A model generated the notes under the pieces. The model was not told the origin of the DNA, made no database searches, and was given only the letters and a program-made list of their open reading frames with translations. Below, piece after piece: positions 1 to 11,810 of a DNA stretch of 64,000 bases; position 1 is the first letter of the stretch; each line of letters begins with the position of its first letter. The DNA is taken from NCBI RefSeq assembly GCF_021869535.1, contig NW_026262668.1, forward strand, positions 72,995,558 to 73,059,557, written 5' to 3'. This DNA is from Mytilus californianus. Its lineage: Eukaryota > Mollusca > Bivalvia > Mytilida > Mytilidae. The position numbers and the translations under genes were made by a program.

Positions 1-530
1 GACCGGATCTTGATTGGTTTTCTAAATTTGTATTTGCTGGCAGTCACTCAGAAATCACTAAGGAATTTTTCCTACCAATAATTTTCACTTTATCATTTAA
101 CTTCATCGATAATTTGAAACTCACTTTAACTAAGGGAAAGAAAGCAAATAAGTGAAGTATTTAAACTTTCTTTGTCCTTTCTTGAACAATTGCTTGATCA
201 TATATTATACTTGTTAAAATAACGGACAAAATGAATATTTAAAACTATAACAACACCATATATAATCAACAAAGAGACTTGTTAATCTGTGTAAACCTTA
301 TCCATGTTGTTGATATATATTTCTACTATCGTTAATCATGATAATGTAAAAATATGTTACTTCCTTTAAAGTTTATCATAATTGTATATGCTTCAAGCAG
401 CATTTCAAGAATAGAAAAATTACATATATATATTTTAAAAAATATGTTGCTACAAGTAACAATATTTTGCATTAAAAAAAATGATTGTGCTGTAACCAGG
501 TAACAGGCTATTCACTTGACAGCAGAGATT
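1..530. other. intergenic, nothing recognised
   Basis: Very AT-rich sequence with no long reading frame and no repeat that I recognise. Confidence 0.5.
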
Positions 531-2820
531 GCAATGACTACTGCAATCCCATCTAGAATAAGACTATTCTGGTTTAATATAGATACTAACTTTTCAATCA
601 GAGTTAGACCATATACAATATATACATGTATTTATCACTGATTGTTTCATTGTTGAAATAATCAAGTGAGGATTATATATGCCTTTCAGTAATAACGTTA
701 AAGGTTAGACATAAAGATATTCCTATAAAATCAATGTGAAAATCAGTAATATCCATATCCTTTTTGAAAACTTCAAATGGAGGAAAAAATGTCTCAACTT
801 TGATATCTAGCTAGTCGAATTTTTTCAGGAATGAATCTCAATCATTATTATCAATTGTCAATGGTTCTAATCTTTTAATTTGGTATAAGAACAAAAACTA
901 AATGACTAATTATATCAATTTTATTTGACATAATGGAGCATTTTATAAAGTCATCAGAAGCAATTACATGAAGATCATACTGGGAGATAAAGGATGTCTT
1001 GAAAATGATCAAAGTATGATGAAAGACATATAAAGGTTTTTTTTCATGCAACATGATTACACTTTTTATGTCATATATTTTTTGTATGAAAAATGTCATT
1101 ATTTTCTTTGTTTTGTATTAGTGCATTTAAATGCATGCAAAATTCACCATTAAAGAGATGAAGTTATTTTTCATTCATTGTAAAATCAGTTTTATATTAT
1201 TTCCTGCAAATATTCCCCTTTACAGTCCTCATCAACATTAATGTCACTTGCAATCTTATCTAGGATTATCTAGTAAGCTTTTCTAAATTTTAATGAGGAT
1301 GCATATCAAAGCTTAGTTTGATCACAGACAATGTCTATTTATCAATGATTGTCCATATCAAAGCTTAGATCATAGACAATATCTATTTATCAATGACTGT
1401 CCAAACAATGAAAAGAGGATTATGGTAATAACTATGATAAGATTAAAGGTCAGGCATTAAGATCTTCCTACAAATTAATTAGAGAATTATTACCTTAATT
1501 CAAGTAAATTTCAATTTGAAAAAAATAGGTCCTCTCCCATAATAAGATGGGACATACAGACAAGACATCATATGTACATAATGTACAATCGCACTTCGGG
1601 TAAATTAGTGACATTATGATTGGTTTAACACCGTCACGTGGTGACTCCCTATTGATTCGTATGGGGTTAGTAGATTTCATATGGTGTTCATGACGTAACG
1701 TCTACTATTAATGGTGACGTCATCTATTATTGTTATTGTATTTTACTGTTTATTTTTTTTACAAAACTTGGCAGGAAAAGTCCTGTGTGCGATAAAATCG
1801 TTATACGGTTCACTACTGACCCCTATGGATTCATTGAGGGTTAGTAAAATCCATTGGAGATTTGGCCTTTGGCCTTACCCCCTATGGATTTTGCTAACCC
1901 TCTATGGATCTGTAGGGGGTCTTATAATATGTAGATACTACATATTTAATTTATTAATTATTCAAGACTCAAAATTTAAGTAAACATAATCTAATAATAA
2001 AAGAAAAGTGAATACATTAATAGTGGAGATTTTTATATTTTCTAGTATGATTTTTTCCAGGGATGAATCTAAATGAAATCAAATGAAATTTTATATTTTG
2101 TATAACATGAGAAGTTTTATCAATGGTCTTGTCATTATGGGCCATTTTATAAAATTATCTGAAGCAATTCCATGATTTTCATAATGACAAACTAATCAGG
2201 TCTTTAAAAATTTCCAAAAATGTAGAAAAGTTTATTTTAAATGCAACCTGATATAACCACATTTTTTTAAATATGTTAATTTTTTGTTGTTGCAAAAAAT
2301 GCACCATTTAGGGATAAAAAAATGTTTATTCAACAAGATATCAATTTTTCATTCATTTGTGAAAATAATTCCTTTTAACATCATCTTTATTAAAGATACC
2401 TGCAATCCTATCAAGATAAGCCTATTCTATTCTCATTTAATAAGGATGTTTAATTTTTAAGTATGACCATAGACAATGTTTATTTATCAGTGACTGTACA
2501 TACAGTACTATGAAAAAAGGATTATGATAATGTTAAAGGTCAGAAATAAAAATATTCCTACAATAGTAATTCATAATATCATTAATCTTTGTTCAAAAGA
2601 CATCCAATTCTAAGAAAATTATGTATATGTCAAAATTTTTATATTTTCCTGGCATGATTTTTTTCATGTTTGAATCTCAATTGTTAATGATACTTCTGAA
2701 ACATGATAATTATATCAATTGTTTTGTCATTATCATGATTATGGACCATTTTATAAAGTCGTCAAAGGCAATTACACTATATTCATCATATGGAGGTAAA
2801 GGTCTAATGCCTTTTTAAGT
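530..2820 (+). repeat. three diverged direct repeats (dispersed element copies)
   Basis: The same ordered blocks recur in the same orientation: 'CTGCAATC(C)' followed by a 'GACAATGT..ATTTATCA' block (about 540-670, 1240-1410, 2400-2490), then 'GTTAAAGGT(C/T)AG' with 'ATTCCTA' (about 700, 1445, 2530), then a block reading 'CCATTTTATAAA' or similar followed by 'GCAATT' (about 940, 2145, 2750). Copies are strongly diverged and interrupted. They have no coding capacity, and I do not know the family. Confidence 0.5.
1819..1920. repeat. imperfect inverted repeat (hairpin)
   Basis: The arm at 1819-1857 and the arm at 1877-1920 are near-reverse-complements. Both contain 'GAGGGTTAG.AAAATCCAT' or its complement, around a short loop with TGGCCTTTGGCC. 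A related piece (GGGGTTAGTAGATTTCATATGG) lies at about 1662. This is probably part of a foldback or DNA element. Confidence 0.5.
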
Positions 2821-2881
2821 ATAAAATAAATGGAGAATGTGTCCATGGGACAAAGATGATGCCCCCTCTTGCATATCATGT

Positions 2882-3235
2882 TATAAAGGGACATATTAAA
2901 CTAGAGAACTGTAAAATTGACGCCACCCAAGTCCAACTTGATCTGTGTTTAATGGTATTAAGCAGTGTGTATAAACTTCATAACATTTGGTTGAGGCAAG
3001 CTAAAGTAAGAGAATGGAAACAAAAAATTCAGCAATTTGGCCATATATATAAAGGGACATAACTCCAGAACGGTAAAAGTGACACCACTCTAATTCGAAA
3101 TTGATCTGTGTTTTGTGGTAATAAGCATTGTGTACAAGTTTCATAACATTTAGTTGAGACAAACTAAAGTGAGAGAACAGAAACTAATTTTGGGACGTAC
3201 GTAAAGACAGACAAGGGTAACGCCGCGGCAGGGGC
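2882..3235 (+). repeat. two-copy tandem repeat, about 166 bp
   Basis: Two adjacent copies begin at 'AAAGGGACAT' (2885 and 3051). Both carry 'TTGATCTGTGTTT', 'TTCATAACATTT' and 'AAACTAAAGT' or close variants. The second ends in a GC-richer tail ('GCAGGGGCATAAAAAT'). This type of repeat is common in bivalve genomes (from memory); non-coding. Confidence 0.6.
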
Positions 3236-3240
3236 ATAAA

Positions 3241-3800
3241 AATAATAGTCTGAATGTACAAGGCCAGAAATTCTAAAATTTCAGATTCTTATTTTCATTT
3301 AATAAATAAGATTAGAGAAAAGTAAATGGCATTCAATAAATAAAGTACAAAAAATAAACACACTCATCAATAATTATCTCTAGAAATTTAATTTTTAAAT
3401 TTTATTTCTGCATATGACTTTTCTGTTATCTATCTTTCTGACAAATAAATAAACAATTTACAATTTAACAACAGTATGTATGTAAATAACAATGTCCTGG
3501 TCCATAATGGCTTTATATTACCATGATTACATTATTAATGTAATTGACAGTTATACACCAACCAGAGGTGTAACCAACATATGTTTACCTGTGACAGATG
3601 TTCATTTCTAGTATTGCTAATTGATTGCTGAAGGGAAGAAACAAAATTATTGACTTAACAGCAGCTGACTAGTATACCAAAAAGTCTTTGTGTGACTGTA
3701 AATTTTTTAATAATTTATAATTTTCAAAGATCAATACACATTTGAAATTAAAATATCAAATCAGTTTTACACATCTGTAATAAATTCTTCATGTAAAATT
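3241..3800. other. intergenic, nothing recognised
   Basis: AT-rich, with no coding signal. Confidence 0.4.
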
Positions 3801-3802
3801 AG

Positions 3803-4012
3803 GAAGATATGGTATGATTGCCAATGAGACAACTCTCCACAAAAGACCAAATGACGTAAAAGGTTCATGTATATGTACATGTATTGCATCTAAATTATAA
3901 AATTAAGAAGATATGGTATGATTGCCAATGAGAAAACTCTCCACAAAAGACCAAATGACGTAGATGGTTCATGTATATATGTATATGTACGTGTATTGCA
4001 TCTAAACTTTAA
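3803..4012 (-). repeat. mussel dispersed repeat, two tandem partial copies
   Basis: Two copies offset by 104 bp each start with GAAGATATGGTATGATTGCC and continue through 'CTCTCCACAAAAGACC' to 'TTGCATCTAAA'. The same family occurs at 7745, 23500, 29935, 34915 and 60215 in either orientation. Strand is relative to the fuller copy at 60215. Confidence 0.7.
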
Positions 4013-4117
4013 GATTGTGAAACAATGACATGTGAAAGTATTAAAATTTTATAATGTATATTTCATTGGACTTGGAGCATGTTGAGCATTTATGAACACT
4101 ACCAGTGATATTATTTT

Positions 4118-4240
4118 TAATACATAAAGAATAGAGAAAAATATGTCTAAAATATAAAGAATAGAGAATAATCGGGTGCTAAATATATAAAGAATAGAGA
4201 AAAATGGACAAAAAATATAAAGAATAGTGTAAAAATTACC
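4118..4240 (+). repeat. minisatellite of 'ATATAAAGAATAGAG' units
   Basis: Four spaced copies of (A/T)ATAAAGAATAG(A/T)G lie about 30-38 bp apart, the first beginning with ATACATAAAGAATAG. The array is irregular and non-coding. Confidence 0.65.
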
Positions 4241-4296
4241 ATACAAATAGAATTAAGAAATATAGTAATAAAGGATCCCCATCAAGACCATCTCAC

Positions 4297-4436
4297 CACA
4301 GACACTTGTCCCTTAAAAAATACCTGTATACCTTAATATATATATTGCATCTAAATACCTGTATACCTTAATATATATATACTTAGGTATATACTATAGG
4401 TATTTTTTTCAGATCAAAGTGTCTGTGGTTCTTAAA
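4297..4436. repeat. palindromic element with internal duplication
   Basis: 'CCACAGACACTTG' at about 4298 is matched in reverse complement by 'AAAGTGTCTGTGG' at about 4418. Between them 'AAATACCTGTATACCTTAAT' occurs twice (about 4319 and 4356), and its complement starts the right arm. It looks like a small foldback element with one duplicated arm segment. Confidence 0.55.
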
Positions 4437-5500
4437 AAACAATAAAAATAATATATTTTTTTAATTATTCAGTATGATTGGGGTGATCTTTAAAAAAAAA
4501 ACCATAGAGGCAGCAAGACTGAACCCTTCCCTTTCTCTAAAGTTTCTTGATCAGCCTGTTAAATAGTCCTAATAATTATAAATGTGAATAATTCGTATAA
4601 TCTGATAATGAAGACACGTTGAAAGATTTGAAAGGCTGTTTCTAATAATTACTTTTTATACTAAACGCCTTCCTACAACGACGTAAATTCTTGATTTTAA
4701 GGATGAAACATTTCTGTTTTACAGCGTAATAGTGTGCAAGATATTATTTTTATATACCTGCATGTGAAAAAAGGGGGGATGGTGTCACAAGTGGCGTCAT
4801 TGATATGGAGCATTCAGTACAATTTATTGTAGTTCTGTACATGAAGTAAATGACAGCATTTGACAATTCATTAATTGTGCTTTTTTTATTTATTCGACGT
4901 GTTCCTTAAGCAAATATTGTTTACTATGTCAACAAAGCGCCATGTTTCATTCATGTTCCGGTGAACGGAACTGGGAGCATCACTTACTTTTCCTGCCGCT
5001 TTTCCTAACCGGATAACTCCTAATTTAAATCCTGCCATGTGTGTTCTTCAAATTCAAAATATTTCACTTAGTTATAGCGTGAATACTTGTCCCTTAATTT
5101 GGCATATTGGACGAATATTAACAATATCCTGGCACACTTTTCATTTCTTCTATTGTTATCGGTTTTTCATACCACGTGGGAAAATAGCGGTCGATTAACC
5201 AATGGAAGTTACGTTTCTATCAGCTTTCTTGAAAGTTCAAAGGTTATGTTTACATATAACACGTGTTCATAAGCACATGGAAAATTAAACATTCGTAACG
5301 GGTTTTGCAGAAACCTGTGTCTCGCCTGCGATTGTTGCTGTCAGTGTAAAACTGTAAAGTTAACTATAAAAAGTGAGTCTATTTATAAGTAAAATACAGA
5401 ATTAACAAAACAAAAACAAAAATAACCGCTATTCCTTGATCTTGCAGATTTATAGCTTCTGTCCGGTTTACAAAATTATAAGGTAAAAAAATGTAATCAT
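4437..5500. other. intergenic, nothing recognised
   Basis: No convincing reading frame, splice-bounded exon or repeat was found. Confidence 0.4.
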
Positions 5501-5501
5501 A

Positions 5502-6951
5502 GACCGTCTGTAAATGTTGACTACAAAAATGTAAGTCCGCCTTTCATTAAATACTGAACTTGAAAAATAAATGTATATTTTTTTCCAAATTTTGCTTCAG
5601 AAATTATCTCTTAGTCATGATAAAGCTTCGACCAAAGTTTCAACAACAAAAAATGAAAGTTTGACAAAGAAATTGATGTGTAACACACTTTAACACAAGA
5701 CTGCAAATACTTGTTTATTGCAAAATACCAATTCTTTTATCAGCTGAATACGGAAATATGAAAAATAAAATATATTCATTATTTTGCTCTGGATACTGTC
5801 TTTTGATCATAACAAAAGCTTTGTTATGGAAAAGTATGGATGATCTATGGAAGAGAGAAACTGAGTCCTATTACGATTCATACAAACTTATTGTAATTTA
5901 GACGTGCACATTAAAAAAATAATAACTTGCTTCTTATAAATATGATGTGTGGAATTTTGTAAACCGTCGTAATAACCATCCTTTGATATGTGCACAACGA
6001 AAGTTTTGATAAGAACGACGTGCTACAGAGTGCTATTATATTTATAATACTTAAAAAGTTACATTTAAGTTAGTGACGGGTTTAAAGAAGGGCTACATTG
6101 TACAGGACACTATGGTAAATGTATATGATCCCCCATTATCAAAACGTTATTGGTCTACAAATGCAAGTCATTGTTGAAAGATCACTCAAACAACAAGACG
6201 CAAACTGAAATCTTTTATATTGTCGAAATATGTTATTGTGTATATACCAAACTGTAATACGTAACGCAACCAACACAAAAACTTGAAATCCTACTCCTGG
6301 TTGAACATGGACATTTTAAGATAAAGAAATATAAAAAATGCATGCAATGCTTGATAAATTTAATAACAATGGTCACAGCCATAGTTCCAGCTTGAATCAA
6401 ATGCACATCATATATGGAAACCTTAAGTAAAACAGTCGACTCTTTTATATGTGTAGAACGGCACTCAATTAACTTTCGAGCTTGAGAATTTACCTAACAT
6501 AATATCTTTCCATACTTAGTAGTGCTTTCTTTCTGGTGTAACTATTGAACTAAAAAAAGATATTATAGCAAATTTAATTGATATCAAATGAAACTTAAAA
6601 ATGCGTAGGTAATTATCAGCGGAGTAGACCCCCATTTCCACCCGTCTGGCAATAAAACCATTTCCGGCATGGGTCGTCCGTTTGGCTGTGAGGGATGTAT
6701 AAATAAAATACGCAACTACGTCCGGTTGGGATAGGGAAATTAAATCAGATGCCGCGTGTAAGAAATGCCACGCTCGCAGTGTGTTAATTTAAAACAACGT
6801 TACAGCAATTCCTTGAAAAGGGGAGGGGTCTCATGATAGGTGGCCTGTTGCGCAATGCGAAATTTCTGCCCTATTCAAAATGCCTACCTTTTCCAGTGGC
6901 AGTCAAAATTTCCAGCCCATGTATTCCGGTCGTCTAACCTTACAGACGGTC
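5502..6951. mobile_element. possible TIR-bounded non-coding segment, about 1.45 kb
   Basis: GACCGTCTGTAA at 5502-5513 is matched exactly in reverse complement at 6940-6951, and the next 11 bases inward agree at 6 positions. The right-hand 350 bp (about 6600-6950) is GC-richer than its surroundings. No transposase frame was seen. A 12-bp match in an AT-rich window can be chance, so this is only a candidate. Confidence 0.25.
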
Positions 6952-7744
6952 GGAACGAGTGAACACTTATTTATCAGGAACACGATTTTACTAAAAACAA
7001 GTATGACTAGGATATCTAGTAAAAACTTCTTATTTACAATGACATTTTATAAGTAAATTGTTCTAAACATTGTTTAAGTGATTATTGAACTATTGTTGTG
7101 TGTCTACAAATCATAGCCAAAAGTAGGTATCAATGCATTTATGGATAACAAGAAATGTTGCTCTGTATATTTTACAGCTAATTCTCTTCATCATGTACCA
7201 ATCAATAGTATACTAGGTCACCCAGGCTGTTAGTTGAACCATGAAATACTAATTACCTTATTCCATGTGATGACCAAAGAAGGATACACATCAAATAGAC
7301 TATAATGAAACGGAACAGAACAATGAGATTTTTTCTGGCACATTTCACGGATTTTTGTATTGCCATTTTCAAAGTGACTCCCTAAATTGAATAATCCCTT
7401 CCTTAACTACGTTAATGACCCGATACAGGCTGATCAACTTATCATAATCTAGTTGTAAAAACATCCAGAAAGTTCAGCAAGGTCACAGTTTTCATAAGAT
7501 AGTATAGATAGTATACCGTACATAATGATTGATAATAAACGTTAAACGTATAAATCTTTGTGGTATTGCGTTTATCGAAGTTACAAATATTATCAGTTAC
7601 TCAACTTACAGGAAGTTGCGTGTTTGGCTATACCATATGAGACCCCCGGATCTGAATGCCATCACAACCATTACACTACAGTACTGCATTCTCCATTATG
7701 CAGAAATGGACGATTAATGTTGCAACCCCTTTATATGAAGAAAT
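6952..7744. other. intergenic, nothing recognised
   Basis: Short overlapping frames at about 7529-7760 have no coding character, and the second ends in a dispersed repeat. Confidence 0.4.
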
Positions 7745-7875
7745 ATGAAAATAAGATGTAGTCTGCTTGTCAATGAGACAACTCTCCACAAGAGACCAAA
7801 TGACATAGAAATTAACAACTATAGGTCACCGTACGACCTTCAACAATGAGTAAAACCCATACCAGCATGAATCTT
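7745..7875 (-). repeat. mussel dispersed repeat copy
   Basis: Carries 'AATGAGACAACTCTCCACAA' followed by a 'TATAGGTCACCGTACGACCT' block. Same family as the copies at 3803 and 60215. Confidence 0.7.
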
Positions 7876-7948
7876 GAAAAATTGATACAATTTGTGCTAC
7901 ATTGTAAGCCGATTTTAGAAGTCAAAGAAATGGCAAAATATAACAAGT

Positions 7949-8115
7949 GGCTGGCTGTCAATAGGACAGCAAACCTGGCTGGCTGTCAATAGGACTGCAA
8001 ACCTGGCTGGCTGTCAATAGGACTGCAAACCTTGCTGGCTGTCAATAGGACTGCAAACCTGGCTGGCTGTCAATAGGGCCACAAACCTGGCTGGCTGTCA
8101 ATAGGACAGCAAACC
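7949..8115 (+). repeat. 28-bp minisatellite, six copies
   Basis: Six uninterrupted copies of a 28-bp unit with the core GGCTGGCTGTCAATAGG. The variable part after the core is ACTGC, ACAGC or GCCAC. No frame is kept open through it (28 is not a multiple of 3). It lies inside otherwise unique AT-rich DNA. Confidence 0.9.
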
Positions 8116-9020
8116 GGGGTTTTATTGTGTTTATTATTGTAATTGTTTAAACACAAAAATGGTCAAAGTAAAGTTGAAAACAATTTTGTAATCAGTAACA
8201 TCATTTAAAAATCCGAAAATCATTAGTTGAGAGGTTCTCAAGTTATTGCATCAAAACAACATATAATGCTATTTTCCAATCAATCAAATATTGTAACTCG
8301 CTGAATGGCTAAAGTGATAATCGTCAATATCGAACTTGATCTCCATTTTTTCAGCAGTAACAGTAATTTAAAATCAACAAGCATCGGTAGAGTGGTTCTT
8401 AATTCATAATCGTCAAAAATAGTTGGAGCTGCTCATACTACCTGGACAACCGCCATACAATCCCAAAATCAACAACCGGATTTCACTAGGTAACGTAACT
8501 AGGTACTTGCATAAAGAATACAACTTAGTACAACCTTAAACAGACTAAGCGGACTGAACAGGGGTATCTATAGGTGTTAGGACGATGAGAAATAAAAATG
8601 TCTCCAAAACTTTGTTTCCACCTGAGAAATTTAAGAGACAGCATACAAACGAGACGGTGTTCTTTCCCGCTATTACTAATTCTCCTTTCCTTTACGTTGG
8701 TGTACCGTTGATTTATTCGTAAGTGCGAATATCTCATTGTTTTTATATGCACATGTTTACACTGAGAGAACGTAATATTTCATAACTGAAACTGCCTGCA
8801 TAGACACATAGTGATGATACAGACATCGGAAAATTGGTAAAAACTTGAAATACATATTGTGACAAGATTTATTGTGGAAATATGACACACTTGCAAGGAC
8901 TTGATTTTATACGAGTGTACACGCTGATATGTATCGACTGCTTTACTTATCATGATTAAATTTATGTTAAAAGTCTGTAATATAAAGGTTTAACTACAAG
9001 TATCACATAAACTTAACATT
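8116..9020. other. intergenic, nothing recognised
   Basis: A minus-strand frame of 75 codons (8525-8752) has no recognisable motif and no splice context, so I do not call it a gene. Confidence 0.4.
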
Positions 9021-9029
9021 ATAAATGAT

Positions 9030-9690
9030 CCATGTAAATGAGTTAAAAGTCAGATGAACCCTGGTAGACAGACATGGAAAACTTATAATCCTACCATACA
9101 CCAAAGTTAGCTGATTGCTCATAGCAACTGCTGAGAAACAGACCTAATTACAAAATCTGAATCAACCAACCAACCATTAAAATGAGGTCAAGGTCAGATA
9201 AACCCTGTCAGACAACATGTACACTGAATTCATTCCATATACACTAAATAAAGTTGACCTACTGCTTGTTGTATCTGATACATTGACAAAGCCATGAAAA
9301 CATAACATTGGCAAATGAACATTGATCACTGATCCATGAAATGAGGTCGAGGTCAGGTGAACCCATATTTGACGGATATGTATAGATATTGCAAAGATCT
9401 CAATTACCAATTATAGTTATCCTATTACTCTTAATAAATGACTATATCACATGACAAAAACTTATACATTTTTTCCAAACAGTCGCTAAACCATGAAAAT
9501 GAGGTCAAGGACAATAGATCATATGACAGACAGAAACATCGCAAAATAAGGCATATCTAGCATATCAAAAGCTTTATATATGATATATAGTTTTCGCCTT
9601 GCCGCCATCCCCGCCGGATAAGTAATCCATATCTGTCGCATTCTGCGACTTTCGTCGTAGGCGAGACAAAACTGAATAAGGAAATTTTCA
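9030..9690 (-). repeat. degenerate tandem array of about 155-bp monomers
   Basis: A block reading 'AATGAGGTC(A/G)AGGTCAG.T.AACC' or a variant recurs at about 9040, 9180, 9338 and 9496, spaced roughly 140-160 bp and followed by 'GACAGAC' and 'CATGAAAA' or similar. A terminal segment at 9595-9670 is GC-richer, with 'TGTCGCATTCTGCGACTTTC'. Period and motif resemble the widespread bivalve ~160-bp satellite / pearl-element core (BIV160-like) as I recall it; alignment is needed. Confidence 0.55.
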
Positions 9691-9699
9691 ACCAAAACC

Positions 9700-10268
9700 A
9701 ATATTCTACTGAAAGAAAAACTATGAATTGTCTTTTAAATACAAATCAATTATTTTTTCAAAGGGTGTGTCCTTCAAAACAGTGTCTTATTTGTTTGTTT
9801 TCGATTCTAAATTATGATTACAATGTGAGCTCTTAATCCTTGTCTCTGAATTTGACTATATCTGCACATAGTATAGTTTTATTGAGATCTAAGTTGTATA
9901 AGTCCAATCAGACACATAGGCACTAACATGCCATCAACATATTAAATTACTATATTTTTATTTTCAACAGAACATTGGCTTCAAGTAGTCATGTAATACA
10001 CACACCCTCACATTTGATCACGGATATTTCTGATTTCTTGATTGAATAAGATATTTGTTTTTCTGAGTTACTGGTTTTAGATTGTAAATATCAAAACTAA
10101 ATTGTTCAATAAAGTTATCAGTTTATGTAATAGAAATATCTGAACGACCAACGCAAACACAATCAAATGTGTTATCAGTTGTAAATTACAGTGGCACACC
10201 TTTTACAGATAAAATACAGTCTAACTGTATGTTCTTCCTTGTTTGAATCGCCATTTTGCATACGAAGA
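9700..10268. other. upstream region of the membrane-protein gene
   Basis: AT-rich; no core promoter could be fixed. The reading frame stays open upstream to about 10191 but without an ATG. A splice acceptor could lie just before the coding start ('TTTTACAG' at about 10202 is one possibility). Confidence 0.35.
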
Positions 10269-11810
10269 ATGAATAGAGAAGAATTCACGCGACAATGGCA
10301 AGAAGACCATGGTCCAGGGCGCATAGATAATCGTTCTCCATATCAATATGGTGGAAATGAAAATTCTTGGCGAGATCAATTGCCAGATAGAACGGAACAA
10401 TATAATGGACGTCCCTTGGGAAATAACTACCTTCCAAATGGTATCCCATTGCCAGTTCAAAGTGAAAGTGGGCTACATGGACCAGCAGTTCGACGAACAA
10501 ACCCAATATTTAGCGACAACGAGGAAACACGATTCATGGGACCTGATTATGATAGAAGAAGTATCGCAGCATCGGACAATTTAGGATTAGATAATCATGG
10601 ATATTCTGCTTACAATGGTAGAAGATATGAGAGACGACCGTATGACCAGAGATCAGCAATTGTAGAATCAAGGAGTGGACCTGGTATGCATATGTACAAA
10701 GGGAGAGGAGTTTTATCTGAGCCAGGTACTCGACTGTCAAGAAATTGGGAAATTCCGAGAGCCGTTGAAAGTGGTAGTATTGAAGATATTTACCGAAGTA
10801 CAAGACAACCTAGATCTGTTGCAAATAGTGTTGTAGACTATGGCAATGTTCCGTCTTGGCACAGATCCTTTGAACCAATTTATTCGGAACCGCATAAAAG
10901 CAGGCGTGATTCCGATGCGAGCATGGACATCTCAAAGAAGAAAACAGAAATGTCAACAGGCACATTCGTTTCGATTCGTATTTTAGTGATTTTTTTCGTT
11001 ATATGGGATCTAGTCAATGATTGGATGCTTGCAAGTTCGGGGCCAATTCAGTTCCTTGGCACATCAGGTGATACTGACCAACAAAATTGTGAACCGAATA
11101 TTAAAGTGATTAACAAGACATTTAAGATTGATCTATATGCAGTCGATACATCGATGTGTTTCAACACGAATGATGTTTGGACACTGGCAGCTGTATTTTC
11201 TCTCCTGGGATCACTCCTGTCAATTTTGCAAGTAATAAATATTGTTATGGAAATGATTAAAAAGAGAAAACCAAATTTCTTCCAAATTTTGCAAGGTCAC
11301 AGTGAAATATGTTTTGTTATGTTTTTCGAAGAACTTCCGCAAAACATACTATTTACTATTTATTTCTTCATGTGTGATTGTAAAAAGCTAAAGCCTCATG
11401 TGCACCTCTATGCATTGTTGGCCTCTATCAGCGCATGCATAGCGATGACACTTCGGTTTGCGACGAGTTTTGACACAATTGCAGGGGAGGACGGGTGTTG
11501 CAATCTGTGTTGGCGCTGCTGTTGTTGCCGAAACAAGAACTATATTTGCAGGATACAACCAAAAGAATGCTGCTGTATGTGCGATATGCCATGTCCTCTC
11601 TGCTGTTGTACACTTGGGTGCAAAATGTGTAGATACACTCCAAAATCTTGGTGCGCATCGCTTCTTAAAGCATTTTCTTGTGATTGTAGATGTTGCAAAG
11701 AAGAAGACGATTCATACGGCATAAGACTAATGAACAATTTTTCAATTCTTATTTTATGGCTATGCATGGCATTTCAAATTGTTATTTTTTATAGTATGGA
11801 AAGTTTCTAA
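10269..11810 (+). CDS. multi-pass membrane protein with cysteine-rich loop (unknown function)
   Basis: A 513-residue frame without introns. I chose the first ATG (10269); the frame is open further upstream only from a GTG. Residues 1-225 are polar, probably disordered, and rich in Arg, Tyr, Asn, Gly and Ser. Hydrophobic segments follow at about 232-255, 303-328, 346-368, 378-398 and 491-509. The loop 256-302 has two Cys and an N-K-T sequon, so it is probably extracellular. Residues 410-476 hold 23 cysteines, several in runs of three or four, suggesting a palmitoylated or metal-binding cytosolic loop. TM1 contains D-L-V-N-D and TM3 contains E-E-L-P-Q. These faintly recall XK-related scramblases (an inference, not an assignment). 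ATTAAA at 11830 and AATAAA at 12447 are possible poly(A) signals. The size and even composition argue for a real gene. Confidence 0.75.
   Translation: MNREEFTRQWQEDHGPGRIDNRSPYQYGGNENSWRDQLPDRTEQYNGRPLGNNYLPNGIPLPVQSESGLHGPAVRRTNPIFSDNEETRFMGPDYDRRSIAASDNLGLDNHGYSAYNGRRYERRPYDQRSAIVESRSGPGMHMYKGRGVLSEPGTRLSRNWEIPRAVESGSIEDIYRSTRQPRSVANSVVDYGNVPSWHRSFEPIYSEPHKSRRDSDASMDISKKKTEMSTGTFVSIRILVIFFVIWDLVNDWMLASSGPIQFLGTSGDTDQQNCEPNIKVINKTFKIDLYAVDTSMCFNTNDVWTLAAVFSLLGSLLSILQVINIVMEMIKKRKPNFFQILQGHSEICFVMFFEELPQNILFTIYFFMCDCKKLKPHVHLYALLASISACIAMTLRFATSFDTIAGEDGCCNLCWRCCCCRNKNYICRIQPKECCCMCDMPCPLCCCTLGCKMCRYTPKSWCASLLKAFSCDCRCCKEEDDSYGIRLMNNFSILILWLCMAFQIVIFYSMESF

Noticed and set aside
7949-8115. 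CRISPR-like array
   Set aside because: Adjacent 28-bp copies with no unique spacers, in a eukaryotic window; a minisatellite.
10191-10268. N-terminal extension of the membrane protein beginning at 10191
   Set aside because: The frame is open but begins with GTG, not ATG; the first ATG is at 10269.
10221-10803. Minus-strand frames across the membrane-protein gene
   Set aside because: Antisense shadows of the plus-strand coding region without motifs.
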